From positions 1,054,001 to 1,118,000 of the forward strand of contig NZ_CWKH01000003.1 in the NCBI RefSeq assembly GCF_001245615.1: a stretch of 64,000 bases of DNA, given 5' to 3'. A program made the position numbers and the translations under genes. The stretch comes from Mycolicibacterium neworleansense (GTDB lineage: Bacteria > Actinomycetota > Actinomycetes > Mycobacteriales > Mycobacteriaceae). Shown in pieces: positions 19,588 to 29,152 of this stretch (position 1 is the first letter of the stretch; each line of letters begins with the position of its first letter). The notes below the pieces were generated by a model, which was not told the DNA's origin, searched no databases, and saw nothing but the letters and a program-made list of their open reading frames with translations.

Positions 19588-20681
19588 CAATCGTCATAGT
19601 CATCATCGCCATCGCCCAACTCGTGTTCCAACGGAGCCGGCACGGCCAGCCCGGTCGTCGTCCCGCCGCCGCCACCGGCGCGCTGGCCGCCGCCCATCAT
19701 GCCCATGCCACCGCCCATCCCGCCGGCCGCGTTGGCGGCAGCCACCGGTGCCACGCCGCCGACCACGGCCGCAGCGGCACCGGGGTCGACGGAGACCGGT
19801 GCGGTACCGCCGCCGACCATCTTCGACAACAACGGGGTCTGGGGACTGCCGCCACCGGAACCTCCCGGTAGTCCGGCGGCTTTCACCATCCCCGCGCCGC
19901 TGCTCGGCCCCGACCCACCCGCCAGCGGATGGTTCGAGAACGCCGAGAACGGGCTGGGCCCGCCACCGGTGCCCTTGCCGCCCGAGCCCAGCATCTGGGT
20001 CAGCTGTTGCAGAGGCTGCGACAGCTGCTGCAGCGGTTGGGAGAGCTGCTGGGGAACCTGGCCGAGCATCTGCGGGATCTGACCGAGCATCTGCGGGAGC
20101 TGGCTGATCAACTGCATCATCTGCTCGCTGCCCTTTTGGGCCGCTTGGGTCGCTTGAGCCGTCGGAGGGGTGCCGACCTGCGGGAGGTTGGCGATCGTGC
20201 CCAGGCTGCTGGCCATCTCACTGCTGGCGGCCGAGACCGTCGCGATGTTCTGCGACAACCCCATCTTGATGCGGCTCTCGATCAGCTCCTGCTTGTTGCT
20301 GAACGGCAGCGCCTGCAGTGCCATGACCTCCTGCTGGACCTCTTCCGCGGCCGCATTGAGCGTGGTCTTGGTCTGCACCACCGCCGCCGCCATGGTGGTC
20401 AACGCGGTGGCGATGGCCTGAGCCTGCGCGGCATTCGCCTCGTGGCCGGCGATCATCGTGGTGGCCTCGCCCGAAGCCGCCAACGAGGCACCGCCCTGCC
20501 ATTCACCGGTCAGCTTCGAGAGCTGATTGGTCTGCTGCGGGACGACGCCTCCGCTGATCTTGGTCGCGACCTTCGTATAGTTCGCCGCAGCCGCGGTCAG
20601 CTGGTCCTCATCGATGTTCGGCCAAGCCGGTCCCTGCAATGTCTGCGAACCGTACGGGCTGCTGTCGCGCGGCATCCCCAT
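19584..20681 (-). CDS. PPE/EspB-like WxG-motif protein
   Basis: 365 residues. The first 170 residues are predicted alpha-helical, with a WQG (WxG) motif at 61-63 in KLTGEWQGGASLAA, as in PPE and WXG100-type ESX substrates. A Gln/Leu/Pro heptad-like stretch follows (QLPQMLGQIPQMLGQ, QPLQQLSQPLQQL), then a Gly/Ser/Ala/Pro-rich low-complexity half and an acidic end (GDGDDDYDDW). It is co-translated with the YxxxD protein (4-bp overlap), matching the PPE+PE heterodimer arrangement, although the gene order is PPE-like first. It occupies the position of PPE63 (Rv3539) in the tuberculosis steroid cluster but is not recognisably the same protein. Likely exported; role unknown. Confidence 0.75.
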   Translation of the reverse strand: MGMPRDSSPYGSQTLQGPAWPNIDEDQLTAAAANYTKVATKISGGVVPQQTNQLSKLTGEWQGGASLAASGEATTMIAGHEANAAQAQAIATALTTMAAAVVQTKTTLNAAAEEVQQEVMALQALPFSNKQELIESRIKMGLSQNIATVSAASSEMASSLGTIANLPQVGTPPTAQATQAAQKGSEQMMQLISQLPQMLGQIPQMLGQVPQQLSQPLQQLSQPLQQLTQMLGSGGKGTGGGPSPFSAFSNHPLAGGSGPSSGAGMVKAAGLPGGSGGGSPQTPLLSKMVGGGTAPVSVDPGAAAAVVGGVAPVAAANAAGGMGGGMGMMGGGQRAGGGGGTTTGLAVPAPLEHELGDGDDDYDDW

Positions 20682-20757
20682 GCCACGGCCCCCTTCTACG
20701 CGTGATGCACATCCGGAGCAAACATTACCGTGCCGATCGGGGGTGGCGATGCACCTT

Positions 20758-21915
20758 TTATCCGAGGATCAATCCGGATGTCGGAACCCCGGTTCCCGCG
20801 GTGACCAGCACATGCTCGACGCCCTCGACCTGGTTGACCGAGGTGCCGCGCAACTGGCGCACCCCCTCGGCAATGCCGTTCATGCCGTGGATGTAGGCCT
20901 CGCCGAGCTGACCACCGTGGGTGTTGATCGGCAGCCGGCCGCCGAGCTCGATGGCGCCGCCGGCGATGAAGTCCTTGGCCTCGCCCTTACCGCAGAACCC
21001 GAGCTCCTCGAGCTGGATCAGCGTGTACGGCGTGAAGTGGTCGTAGAGGATCGCGGTCTGGATGTCATCGGGCGACAGGCCACTCTGCTGCCAGAGCTGA
21101 CGGCCGACCAGCCCCATCTCGGGAAGCCCGAGCTCGTCGCGGTAGTACGAGTACATGGTGAACTGGTCGGTGCCCGCGCCCTGGGCTGCGGCCTCGATGA
21201 TCGCGGGGCGGTGCTTGAGATCTTTGGCCCGCTCAGGGGTGGTGACGACGATGGCGACACCGCCGTCGCTCTCCTGGCAGCAGTCCAGCAGCCGCAGCGG
21301 CTCGGCGATCCACCGGGAGTTCTGGTGATCCTCGATGGTGATCGGCTTGCCGTAGAAGAACGCCTTCGGGTTGGTGGCAGCGTGCTTGCGGTCGGCCACT
21401 GACACCGCGCCGAAATCGGCACTCGTGGCGCCGTATTCGTGCATATAGCGCTGGGCGATCATGGCCACCGACGCGGCCGGGGTGCTCAGCCCGTGCGGGT
21501 AGGACCAGCTGTACTCGACTCCGCGCGAGTCGGCGTTGACGGTCAGGCCGGTCATCACCTGGCCGAACCGGAACTCCGAGCGTTCGTTGAATGCCCGGTA
21601 AGCCACAACGACTTCCGCGACACCGGTGGCGACCGCGAGAGCCGCCTGCTGGACGGTCGCGGCCGCGGCGCCGCCACCGTAGCCGATCTGGCTGAAGAAC
21701 TTCAGATCACCGATCCCGGTGGACCGGGCCACGGCGGTCTCCAGGTTGGAGTCCATCGTGAATGTCACCAGGCCGTCCACGTCGGAAGGCTTGAGGCCCG
21801 CGTCGTCCAACGCATCGAGCACCGCCTCGGCGGCCAGTCTCAGCTCACTGCGGCCGGAGTTCTTGGAGAAGTCGGTGGCGCCGATACCGGCGATGGCGGC
21901 CTTGCCGGAGAGCAT
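20758..21915 (-). CDS. ltp2: Ltp2, thiolase-fold aldolase of steroid side-chain degradation
   Basis: 385 residues from ATG 21915; the open frame extends upstream to 22368 but that part overlaps chsH1 in another frame. SCP-x-type thiolase fold (AIAGIGATDFSK; GYGGGAAAATVQQAALAVA; NTHGGQLGEAYIHG). Members like this lack thiolase activity and, with the DUF35 domain of ChsH2, catalyse the retro-aldol release of propionyl-CoA and an androstenedione-type product in the last step of cholesterol side-chain removal. It overlaps chsH1 by one base (TGATG), so the aldolase and hydratase subunits are co-translated. Confidence 0.93.
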   Translation of the reverse strand: MLSGKAAIAGIGATDFSKNSGRSELRLAAEAVLDALDDAGLKPSDVDGLVTFTMDSNLETAVARSTGIGDLKFFSQIGYGGGAAAATVQQAALAVATGVAEVVVAYRAFNERSEFRFGQVMTGLTVNADSRGVEYSWSYPHGLSTPAASVAMIAQRYMHEYGATSADFGAVSVADRKHAATNPKAFFYGKPITIEDHQNSRWIAEPLRLLDCCQESDGGVAIVVTTPERAKDLKHRPAIIEAAAQGAGTDQFTMYSYYRDELGLPEMGLVGRQLWQQSGLSPDDIQTAILYDHFTPYTLIQLEELGFCGKGEAKDFIAGGAIELGGRLPINTHGGQLGEAYIHGMNGIAEGVRQLRGTSVNQVEGVEHVLVTAGTGVPTSGLILG

Positions 21916-22322
21916 CAGTTGTCCCCCAAAGTAAGTGTGGACGTGGCGATGACGTGGTTGCCAAGGCTGTTGCTGCCCACCACTTTCAGCGTCACCAGGT
22001 CGCCCTCGATCTCGGTGACCTCGCCGGTGAGGGTGATGGTGTCGTAGGCGTACCAGGGCACCCCGAGGCGCAACTTGATGGACTTGATGAATGCGTTGGG
22101 ACCCGCCCAGTCGGTCACGTACCGGCCGACCAGCCCGGTGTCGGTCAGGATGTTGACGAAGATGTCCTTGGAACCCTTGGCCTGCGCCTTGTCCCGGTCG
22201 TGGTGCACGTCCTGGTAGTCGCGGGTCGCGATGGCGGTGGAGACGATGAACGTCGGGTCGCCGTAGATCTTGAGTTCGGGGAGTGTGGTGCCGACTCGAA
22301 CGTCGGAGACGGTCAGGCTCAT
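21915..22322 (-). CDS. chsH1: MaoC-like hydratase small subunit (ChsH1)
   Basis: 135 residues from ATG 22322, overlapping chsH2 by 4 bp (ATGA). A single hot dog with the hydratase loop IATRDYQDVHHDRDKAQAKG, carrying the catalytic Asp/His. ChsH1 and ChsH2 form a heterotetrameric enoyl-CoA hydratase acting on the C22 side-chain CoA ester in mycobacterial cholesterol catabolism. Length is close to the Mtb homologue. Confidence 0.93.
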   Translation of the reverse strand: MSLTVSDVRVGTTLPELKIYGDPTFIVSTAIATRDYQDVHHDRDKAQAKGSKDIFVNILTDTGLVGRYVTDWAGPNAFIKSIKLRLGVPWYAYDTITLTGEVTEIEGDLVTLKVVGSNSLGNHVIATSTLTLGDN

Positions 22323-23290
22323 GCTTGCGGCTCCCATGCGTACAACGTCCAAGCCGGACTGATCTCACTGTCCGGGAAGTCGATATAGGTTGCGGTGACC
22401 GGCATTCCGATCTTCACCTGATCGGCGGCGATCCCACGCAACTCGCCCAGCATCCGGACCCCCTCCTCGAGTTCGACGAGGGCGATCACGAACGGCAGGC
22501 TCCGACCGGGCACCTTCGGCGCATGGTGCACGACGTAGCTGAACACCGTGCCCTTGCCGGAGGCCACGACGTAATCGGCAGGTGCATCCTTGTCGGCCCA
22601 CACGGCGGGTACCGGCGGGTGCTGCAAAGTGCCGTCGGGGCGACGCTGAATCCGGAGTTCGTGGGCGTTGATGCCGTCCCAGAAGAACTTGGTGTCCCGC
22701 GACGAGGACGGCCGCATCAGCTTGTCCGGGTCGAGATCTTCTGGGATCTCAGTGGTTTCGGCGGCTTCCGCAGCCGCCTGCTTGGCAGCGGGAAGGAACT
22801 TCATGATGCGCCAGTCCATGTCGGCGACTTCTTCGTCACCGACATGCCAACGGATCTTCTGGTTGATGAAGTAACCCTCACCCAGCGCGGTCTGCTTGGG
22901 GCCGACGATGCCGACGATCTCGGCGCTCATCACCACCTGCTCGCCGGGCTGGAGGTAGCGGTGATAGGTCTGGTCGCAGTTGGTCGCGACGACACCGACA
23001 TACCCGGCATCGTCGAACAACTTCATCGCCCTACCCAGCGGATCATCGTCCGACCGGGTGCGTCCAAGCCCCATCATGGTCCAGACCTGGATCATCGCCG
23101 GCGGCGCCACGATGCCGGGATGCCCGGCGGCCTTGGCGGCTTCCTCGTCGACGTAGATCGGATTCTTGTCACCGATCGCGTCAACCCAGTGGTGAATCAT
23201 GGGCTGATTCACCGGGTCCCGAGCCACCGTCGGTTTGCTCGTCCCGGACGCGATGATCTGGTCGATCCCTGCCTGAAGATTCGCGCTCAT
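22319..23290 (-). CDS. chsH2: MaoC-DUF35 hydratase large subunit (ChsH2)
   Basis: 323 residues from ATG 23290. The N-terminal hot dog (about 1-180; HHWVDAIGDKNPIYVDEE) pairs with ChsH1. The C-terminal DUF35/OB domain (about 200-323; FFWDGINAHELRIQRR...GELRGIAADQVKIGMPV) binds Ltp2 to form the aldolase. The zinc-ribbon part at LRIQRRPDGTLQHPP contains none of the four cysteines found in typical DUF35 proteins. The gene overlaps chsH1 by 4 bp and begins 14 bp after the chsE2 stop. Confidence 0.93.
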   Translation of the reverse strand: MSANLQAGIDQIIASGTSKPTVARDPVNQPMIHHWVDAIGDKNPIYVDEEAAKAAGHPGIVAPPAMIQVWTMMGLGRTRSDDDPLGRAMKLFDDAGYVGVVATNCDQTYHRYLQPGEQVVMSAEIVGIVGPKQTALGEGYFINQKIRWHVGDEEVADMDWRIMKFLPAAKQAAAEAAETTEIPEDLDPDKLMRPSSSRDTKFFWDGINAHELRIQRRPDGTLQHPPVPAVWADKDAPADYVVASGKGTVFSYVVHHAPKVPGRSLPFVIALVELEEGVRMLGELRGIAADQVKIGMPVTATYIDFPDSEISPAWTLYAWEPQA

Positions 23291-23304
23291 CTCAACCCTT
23301 CGCT

Positions 23305-24468
23305 CTACCGAGGAACCCTCGGCACCCGCAGACCAGACGCCGCGATCATCTCGCGCATGACCTCGTTGACACCACCACCGAACGTGATCACCAGGTTGCG
23401 CTTGGCCATCTTGTCGAGCCACACCAGCAGCTCGGCGGTCTCGGGATCGGCCGGGTTGCCGTACTTGCCGACGATCTCCTCGGCCAGCCGGCTGACTTCC
23501 TGGATGCGTTCGGTGGAGAACACCTTGGTGGCAGCCGCGTCGGCCACGGCGATGGTCTCGCCGGATGCCGCGACCTGCCAGTTGAGCAGCTCGTTGATCC
23601 GCCAGATCGACTTGATCTGCCCCAGAAGGCGTTTCACATCGGCCTGCTCGATCGGTGTGACACCGTCCGAACCGGGCTTGGATGCCCAGGTGTGTACCTG
23701 GTCGTAGATGCCGGCGACACGACCGGCCGGCCCGAGGCCGACTCGCTCGTGGTTGAGCTGGGTGGTGATGAGCTTCCAGCCGCCGTTCTCCTCGCCGACG
23801 AGCATGTCGGCGGGCACGTGCACGTCGTTGTAGTACGACGCGTTCGTGTGGTGTGCCCCGTCGGACAGGATGATCGGGGTCCAGGAGTAACCGGGATCCT
23901 TGGTGTCGACGATCAGGATCGAGATGCCCTTGTGCTTGGCCGCGGTCGGGTCGGTACGGCAGGCCAGCCAGATGTAATCGGCGTCATGCGCGCCGGTGGT
24001 CCACATCTTCTGCCCGTTGACGATGTATTCGTCACCGTGACGAACCGCGGTGGTGCGCAGCGAGGCGAGGTCGGTGCCGGCGTCGGGCTCGGAATAGCCG
24101 ATCGCGAAATGCACTTCACCGGAGAGAATTCCCGGCAGGAACTTCTTCTTCTGTTCCTCGGTGCCGAGCGCCTGCAGGGTGGGGCCCACGGTCTGCAGCG
24201 TGACCATCGGCAGCGGGATGTCGGCACGGTTGGCCTCGTTGATGAAGATCTGCTGCTCGACCGGGCCGAAGCCCAGGCCGCCGTACTCCTTGGGCCAGCC
24301 GACGCCGAGCTTGCCGTCGCTGCCCATGCGCTTGATCACCGCACGGTAGGCCTCGTTGTGCCGGTCGGACTCCATCGCCGCGGCCTCTTCGGGCGTGATG
24401 AGAGTCGAGAAGTACTCCCGCAGTTCGGCTTGCAGTGCGCGCTGCTCGGGCGTCAGGTCGATGAACAT
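23305..24468 (-). CDS. chsE2: Acyl-CoA dehydrogenase ChsE2 (FadE29)
   Basis: 387 residues from ATG 24468, the same length as Mtb FadE29; upstream in-frame codons to 24687 overlap chsE1 and are rejected. Acyl-CoA dehydrogenase fold with FAD-binding signatures AIGYSEPDAGTDLASLRT and NGQKMWTTGAH and C-terminal FGGGVNEVMREMIA. With ChsE1 it forms the alpha2beta2 dehydrogenase that desaturates the 3-carbon steroid side chain (the 3-oxo-4-pregnene-20-carboxyl-CoA step). The chsE1 stop and this ATG share one base (TAATG). Confidence 0.94.
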   Translation of the reverse strand: MFIDLTPEQRALQAELREYFSTLITPEEAAAMESDRHNEAYRAVIKRMGSDGKLGVGWPKEYGGLGFGPVEQQIFINEANRADIPLPMVTLQTVGPTLQALGTEEQKKKFLPGILSGEVHFAIGYSEPDAGTDLASLRTTAVRHGDEYIVNGQKMWTTGAHDADYIWLACRTDPTAAKHKGISILIVDTKDPGYSWTPIILSDGAHHTNASYYNDVHVPADMLVGEENGGWKLITTQLNHERVGLGPAGRVAGIYDQVHTWASKPGSDGVTPIEQADVKRLLGQIKSIWRINELLNWQVAASGETIAVADAAATKVFSTERIQEVSRLAEEIVGKYGNPADPETAELLVWLDKMAKRNLVITFGGGVNEVMREMIAASGLRVPRVPR

Positions 24469-25472
24469 TACGCTCCCACCAAATCGAGGCGATGCGACGG
24501 ACCACCCAACAGCCGGGTCAGATCCTTGATCGAGGAGTAGTAGCGGTCCATCGGGTAGGTGATGTCCATACCCATACCGCCGTGCAAGTGATGGCACAGC
24601 CGCATGGCCGGCGCCGCCTGCGAGGTGAGCCAGTAGCCCAGGATGTTCAGATCCTCGTCGGCATCCAGGCCCTCGGACAGCCGCCACAGAGCCGAGGTGG
24701 ACAGCAAAGAGATTGTCCGCGAGGCGATGTAGACCTCTGACAGCTGTGCGGCCACGGTCTGGAACGTCGAGAGCGGACGGCCGAACTGCTCACGGGTGGC
24801 CACGTAGTCGGCGGTCAGCTTCAGCGCGCCGGCCACCAGTCCGGCAGCGAACGCCCCGGTGACCGCCAGCGCCAGTTGGTTGACCCGGTGGGCGCTCGCG
24901 CCGTCGAGCACATCGGCTGCGTCGACAGCGACGTCGGCGAACGTGACCACGTATTCGTCGGATCCGTTGGAGGTCGGAGTCTTGGTGACCGTCACACCGT
25001 CAGCCGTGGGCGAGACCACGACGACCGCGTTGTCGGCGGTGACCACCAGCCACTTCGCCGCCTCGGCATAGGGCACACCGACTTTCGTGCCGTTGAGCTT
25101 GCCCTCGGCAAAATTGGCCGAGGGGCGCTCCGGTAGCGACTGGCCCGGCTCGTTGAGCGCGGCCGAGAGCAGCGCACCGGTGGCGACGCCGGACAGGTAG
25201 CGGTCCTGCTGAGCTTCGGAGGCCAGGTCGAGCAGCGACACCAGACCCAGGCCCACGGTGGCCAGCGCCGGACCGGTCGTGCCGTGGCGACCGATCTCGG
25301 TCAACGCGGTCGACAGCTCGGGCAGGCCCAGCCCGTCACCTCCGAGGCGTTCCGGCACTCCCAGCGCCGCGACGCCACCGGAAACCAGTGCGTCCCAGGT
25401 GTTGTCGCGTTCCAGAACAGAGGTCACCACATCGGCGACTGCCTGCTGCTCCGGGTTCGGTGTGAAATCCAC
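24468..25472 (-). CDS. chsE1: Acyl-CoA dehydrogenase ChsE1 (FadE28)
   Basis: 334 residues (Mtb FadE28 is about 339). GTG start 25472 with AAGGAGG ribosome site. A divergent acyl-CoA dehydrogenase: the N-terminal helical and beta domains are present, the C-terminal helical domain has YVATREQFGRPLSTFQTVAAQ and HLHGGMGMDITYPMDRY. It is the partner of ChsE2 in the heterotetramer, in which only part of the FAD sites are complete. Located 35 bp after cyp125 in the leftward side-chain operon. Confidence 0.94.
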   Translation of the reverse strand: MDFTPNPEQQAVADVVTSVLERDNTWDALVSGGVAALGVPERLGGDGLGLPELSTALTEIGRHGTTGPALATVGLGLVSLLDLASEAQQDRYLSGVATGALLSAALNEPGQSLPERPSANFAEGKLNGTKVGVPYAEAAKWLVVTADNAVVVVSPTADGVTVTKTPTSNGSDEYVVTFADVAVDAADVLDGASAHRVNQLALAVTGAFAAGLVAGALKLTADYVATREQFGRPLSTFQTVAAQLSEVYIASRTISLLSTSALWRLSEGLDADEDLNILGYWLTSQAAPAMRLCHHLHGGMGMDITYPMDRYYSSIKDLTRLLGGPSHRLDLVGA

Positions 25473-25507
25473 CCGAATCCTCCTTGATCCGTGGTTAGGT
25501 CAGCGGC

Positions 25508-26758
25508 TCAATGTGCGACCGGGCACTTACCGGTGTAGTCCACCGGCCAATGCTTAATACCATTGAGCCATCCGGACTTCAGCCGCTCGGGGTCCCCGAT
25601 CGGCTTCAGGTCGGGCATGTGGTCGGCGACGGCGTTGAAGATCAGGTTGATCGTCAGGCGAGCCAGGTTGGCGCCGATGCAGTAGTGGGCCCCGGTGCCG
25701 CCGAAGCCGACGTGCGGGTTCGGGTCGCGAAGGATGTTGAAGGTGAACGGATCTTCGAACACCGTCTCGTCGAAGTTGGCCGAGCGGTAGGACATCACCA
25801 CGCGCTCGCCGGCCTTGATCTTGACGCCGGAGATCTCGGTGTCCTCGCTGGCGGTGCGCTGGAACGCCGAAACCGGTGTGGCCCAGCGGATGATCTCGTC
25901 GACGGCGGTCTTCGGCCGCTCCCGCTTGAAAAGCTCCCACTGGTCGGGATTCTGCGAGAACGCGATCATGCCGTGCGTGATGGAATTACGGCTTGTCTCG
26001 TTGCCCGCGACCGCCAGCATGATGACGAAGAAGCCGAATTCGTCGTCGCTGAGCTTCTCGCCGTCGATGTCGGCCTGGATCAGCTTGGTGACGATGTCGT
26101 CGGTCGGGTTCTTGCCCCGCTCCTCGGCCATCTTCATGGCGTAGGTGATGACTTCGAATGAGGACATGGCCGGATCGACGTCTGCGTACTCGGGGTCGTC
26201 ACCGGCGGTCATCTCGTTAGACCAGCGGAACAGCTTGTCGCGGTCGTCCTGGGGCACACCGAGCAGCTCGGCGATGGCCTGCAGCGGCAGTTCGCAGGAC
26301 ACCTGCTCGACGAAGTCGCCGGTGTTGGAAGCCGCGGCGTTCTTGGCGATCTGCTGCGCACGCGAGTTCAGCTCGTCCTCGAGGCGCGAGAGGGCGCGCG
26401 GGGTGAAGCCGCGGGAGATGATCTTGCGCAGTCGGGTGTGGTGCGGTGCGTCCATGTTGAGCAGGACGGCACGCTGCAGGTCGACCGCTTCCCGGGTCAT
26501 CTCCTGCGGCCAGACCGGAATCGCGCCGTTCATAGCACTGGAGAACACGTCGCTGCGCAGCGAGACGTCCTTGACGTCCTCGTGCCGGGTGACCAACCAG
26601 TAGCCCTTGTCACCGAAGCCTCCGGTGCCGCCGGGGACGTCGACCCAGCGAACCGGCTCGGCCTTGCGGAGCTCGGCGAGCTCCTCGACCGGCAGGCCCT
26701 GAAGGTTGCGCTCGGAATCGAGGAAGTCGAAATCCTTGGGGATGTTGGGGCAGCCCAT
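25508..26758 (-). CDS. cyp125: Cytochrome P450 CYP125, steroid C26/C27 monooxygenase
   Basis: 416 residues from ATG 26758 (MGCPNIPKDF); the upstream in-frame extension to 26869 crosses the promoter region and is rejected. I-helix AVAGNETSRNS, ExxR in DEIIRWATPV, heme loop FGGTGAHYCIGANLAR with Cys360. It oxidises the terminal methyl of cholesterol/cholestenone to the carboxylic acid, the entry step of side-chain beta-oxidation. First gene of a six-gene leftward run (cyp125-chsE1-chsE2-chsH2-chsH1-ltp2), divergent from fadA5 across a KstR-controlled gap. Confidence 0.95.
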   Translation of the reverse strand: MGCPNIPKDFDFLDSERNLQGLPVEELAELRKAEPVRWVDVPGGTGGFGDKGYWLVTRHEDVKDVSLRSDVFSSAMNGAIPVWPQEMTREAVDLQRAVLLNMDAPHHTRLRKIISRGFTPRALSRLEDELNSRAQQIAKNAAASNTGDFVEQVSCELPLQAIAELLGVPQDDRDKLFRWSNEMTAGDDPEYADVDPAMSSFEVITYAMKMAEERGKNPTDDIVTKLIQADIDGEKLSDDEFGFFVIMLAVAGNETSRNSITHGMIAFSQNPDQWELFKRERPKTAVDEIIRWATPVSAFQRTASEDTEISGVKIKAGERVVMSYRSANFDETVFEDPFTFNILRDPNPHVGFGGTGAHYCIGANLARLTINLIFNAVADHMPDLKPIGDPERLKSGWLNGIKHWPVDYTGKCPVAH

Positions 26759-26813
26759 GTGTCTAACTCCTAGTGTCTGTAGCAAGCCGTGCGCGTAGCC
26801 AGCAATGCTTGAA

Positions 26814-26827
26814 ACAACGTGGTCTAG
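26814..26827. promoter_or_regulatory. Degenerate KstR-like site upstream of cyp125
   Basis: AACAACGTGGTCTA differs from the consensus TnnAACnnGTTnnA at two fixed positions (first base and one in GTT). It lies 56 bp upstream of the cyp125 start. It could be a secondary KstR site or chance; the better box at 26902-26915 is in the same gap. Confidence 0.35.
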
Positions 26828-26901
26828 TACCAATTGAGACCATTGAAACACGGCTTGACCGCAGATCAAAGGTAGTGATGCATCCGCGCTTGTCAGAGTA
26901 A

Positions 26902-26915
26902 TGAAACGTGTTCTA
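26902..26915. promoter_or_regulatory. KstR operator upstream of fadA5 (shared gap with cyp125)
   Basis: TGAAACGTGTTCTA matches TnnAACnnGTTnnA exactly. It ends 10 bases before the fadA5 ATG (26926) and 144 bp from cyp125, so it should control fadA5 and perhaps both directions. Confidence 0.88.
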
Positions 26916-26916
26916 G

Positions 26917-28077
<1,161 letters not shown>

Positions 28078-28086
28078 GACGTTCCT

Positions 28087-28461
28087 GTGTCTCACTCTGA
28101 TACCGAGCGCATCGCGGCCGCACAGGCCTACATCGACGCGCTCGTCACCCATCAAGCCGATGGGGTGCCATTCGCGCCGGACTGCATTCGCATCGAGATG
28201 GGTCTGAAGACCGGTCGTTCCGGGGATCACCTGCGGCGCAGCCTGAACAACGGCCCGCAGTTCAAGTTGATCGAGAAGACGACGACGCCGGAGTTCAGCG
28301 TCAACGGCGATGAGGTCCGGGCCCGCTTCGACGTGCTGACCAAGCCGCGCCTGTTCGGGCGGCGGGTCTGCTCGCACGTCGACGAGACCTTCCTGATCCC
28401 GGCGTCGGACGGACAGATCCATCACATCCGCGCCTCCCTGACCCCGTTCATCAGCCGCTAA
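28087..28461 (+). CDS. SnoaL/NTF2-like small protein of unknown function
   Basis: 124 residues, GTG start 28087, 9 bp after fadA5 and 9 bp before the ddn-like gene, so in the same transcript. Helical start (AAAQAYIDALVTHQAD), then a pattern of short strands (CIRIEMGLKTGRSGDHLRRS, RFDVLTKPRLFG, HVDETFLIPASDGQIHHIRA) that suggests an NTF2-like cone fold of the DUF8021/SnoaL type. No catalytic residues can be assigned. Context suggests a role connected with steroid CoA intermediates, but that is inference. Confidence 0.75.
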   Translation: MSHSDTERIAAAQAYIDALVTHQADGVPFAPDCIRIEMGLKTGRSGDHLRRSLNNGPQFKLIEKTTTPEFSVNGDEVRARFDVLTKPRLFGRRVCSHVDETFLIPASDGQIHHIRASLTPFISR

Positions 28462-28470
28462 GGTCCCCGC

Positions 28471-28950
28471 ATGGCCAACACCCCCCGCCCGCTGAATCCC
28501 AAACAGGTCGAACGACTCAACGCGAAATCGACCGGTACCGCCATCAAGTGGATGTCGCGTGCCCAGACCTGGATCTTCAAGAAAACGGGCGGGCGCTTCG
28601 GCGACAAGTTCCTGCGCGGCGCCGAGGTGGGCATCCTGACCACGATCGGGCGCAAGTCAGGTGAGGAGCGGGACAGTCCACTGCTGTTCCTGCAGGAGGG
28701 CAAGCGCATCGTGCTCGTCGCCTCGCAGGGCGGCCGGGCCACCAACCCGATGTGGTACCTGAACCTGGTGGCCAATCCCCGCGTGAAGTTCCAGACCAAA
28801 CGCGAGACCCTCGAGCTGGTCGCGCGCGACGCCACGGACGCCGAGCGCGACGAGTACTGGCCCAAGCTGGACGCCATGTACGCCGACTTCGCGAACTACC
28901 GGTCCTACACCGACCGCAAGATCCCCATCGTGATCTGCGATCCGGCCTGA
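28471..28950 (+). CDS. ddn: Deazaflavin (F420)-dependent nitroreductase family protein, Ddn-like
   Basis: 159 residues, split beta-barrel family of Ddn (Rv3547). Visible family motifs: GAEVGILTTIGRKSGEERDSPLLFL, VLVASQGGRATNPMWYLNLVANP and the C-terminal YADFANYRSYTDRKIPIVIC. These proteins use reduced F420 to reduce quinones and nitroimidazoles. Position after fadA5 matches Mtb Rv3546-Rv3547, apart from the inserted SnoaL-like gene. Followed by a strong intrinsic terminator. The symbol is by family and position; other Ddn paralogues exist in mycobacteria. Confidence 0.85.
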   Translation: MANTPRPLNPKQVERLNAKSTGTAIKWMSRAQTWIFKKTGGRFGDKFLRGAEVGILTTIGRKSGEERDSPLLFLQEGKRIVLVASQGGRATNPMWYLNLVANPRVKFQTKRETLELVARDATDAERDEYWPKLDAMYADFANYRSYTDRKIPIVICDPA

Positions 28951-28966
28951 CCACCGGCAAACCACC

Positions 28967-29001
28967 AGCGCCCCCGACCTCTGAGGTCGGGGGCGCTTTT
29001 T
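28967..29001 (+). terminator. Intrinsic terminator after the fadA5-ddn operon
   Basis: A perfect 14-bp GC-rich stem (AGCGCCCCCGACCT with AGGTCGGGGGCGCT, loop CTG) followed by five T. Confidence 0.92.
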
Positions 29002-29152
29002 GTCGCAGAGGTGTCCGAGACCTGGACAATTACGCAACTCTTGGTAGCTGAATTGACGGGTGAACAGTTTTTTGATTATGTTCTGTGAGCGCGCACACAT
29101 TGAACGGCGAGTGAGCGGCAGCCCACATTTTCGTGAACCGACTGGAGACCCT

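Noticed and set aside
21916..22368. N-terminal extension of ltp2
   Set aside because: Overlaps chsH1 in another frame; ATG 21915 gives the thiolase-fold N-terminus and a 1-base overlap with the chsH1 stop.
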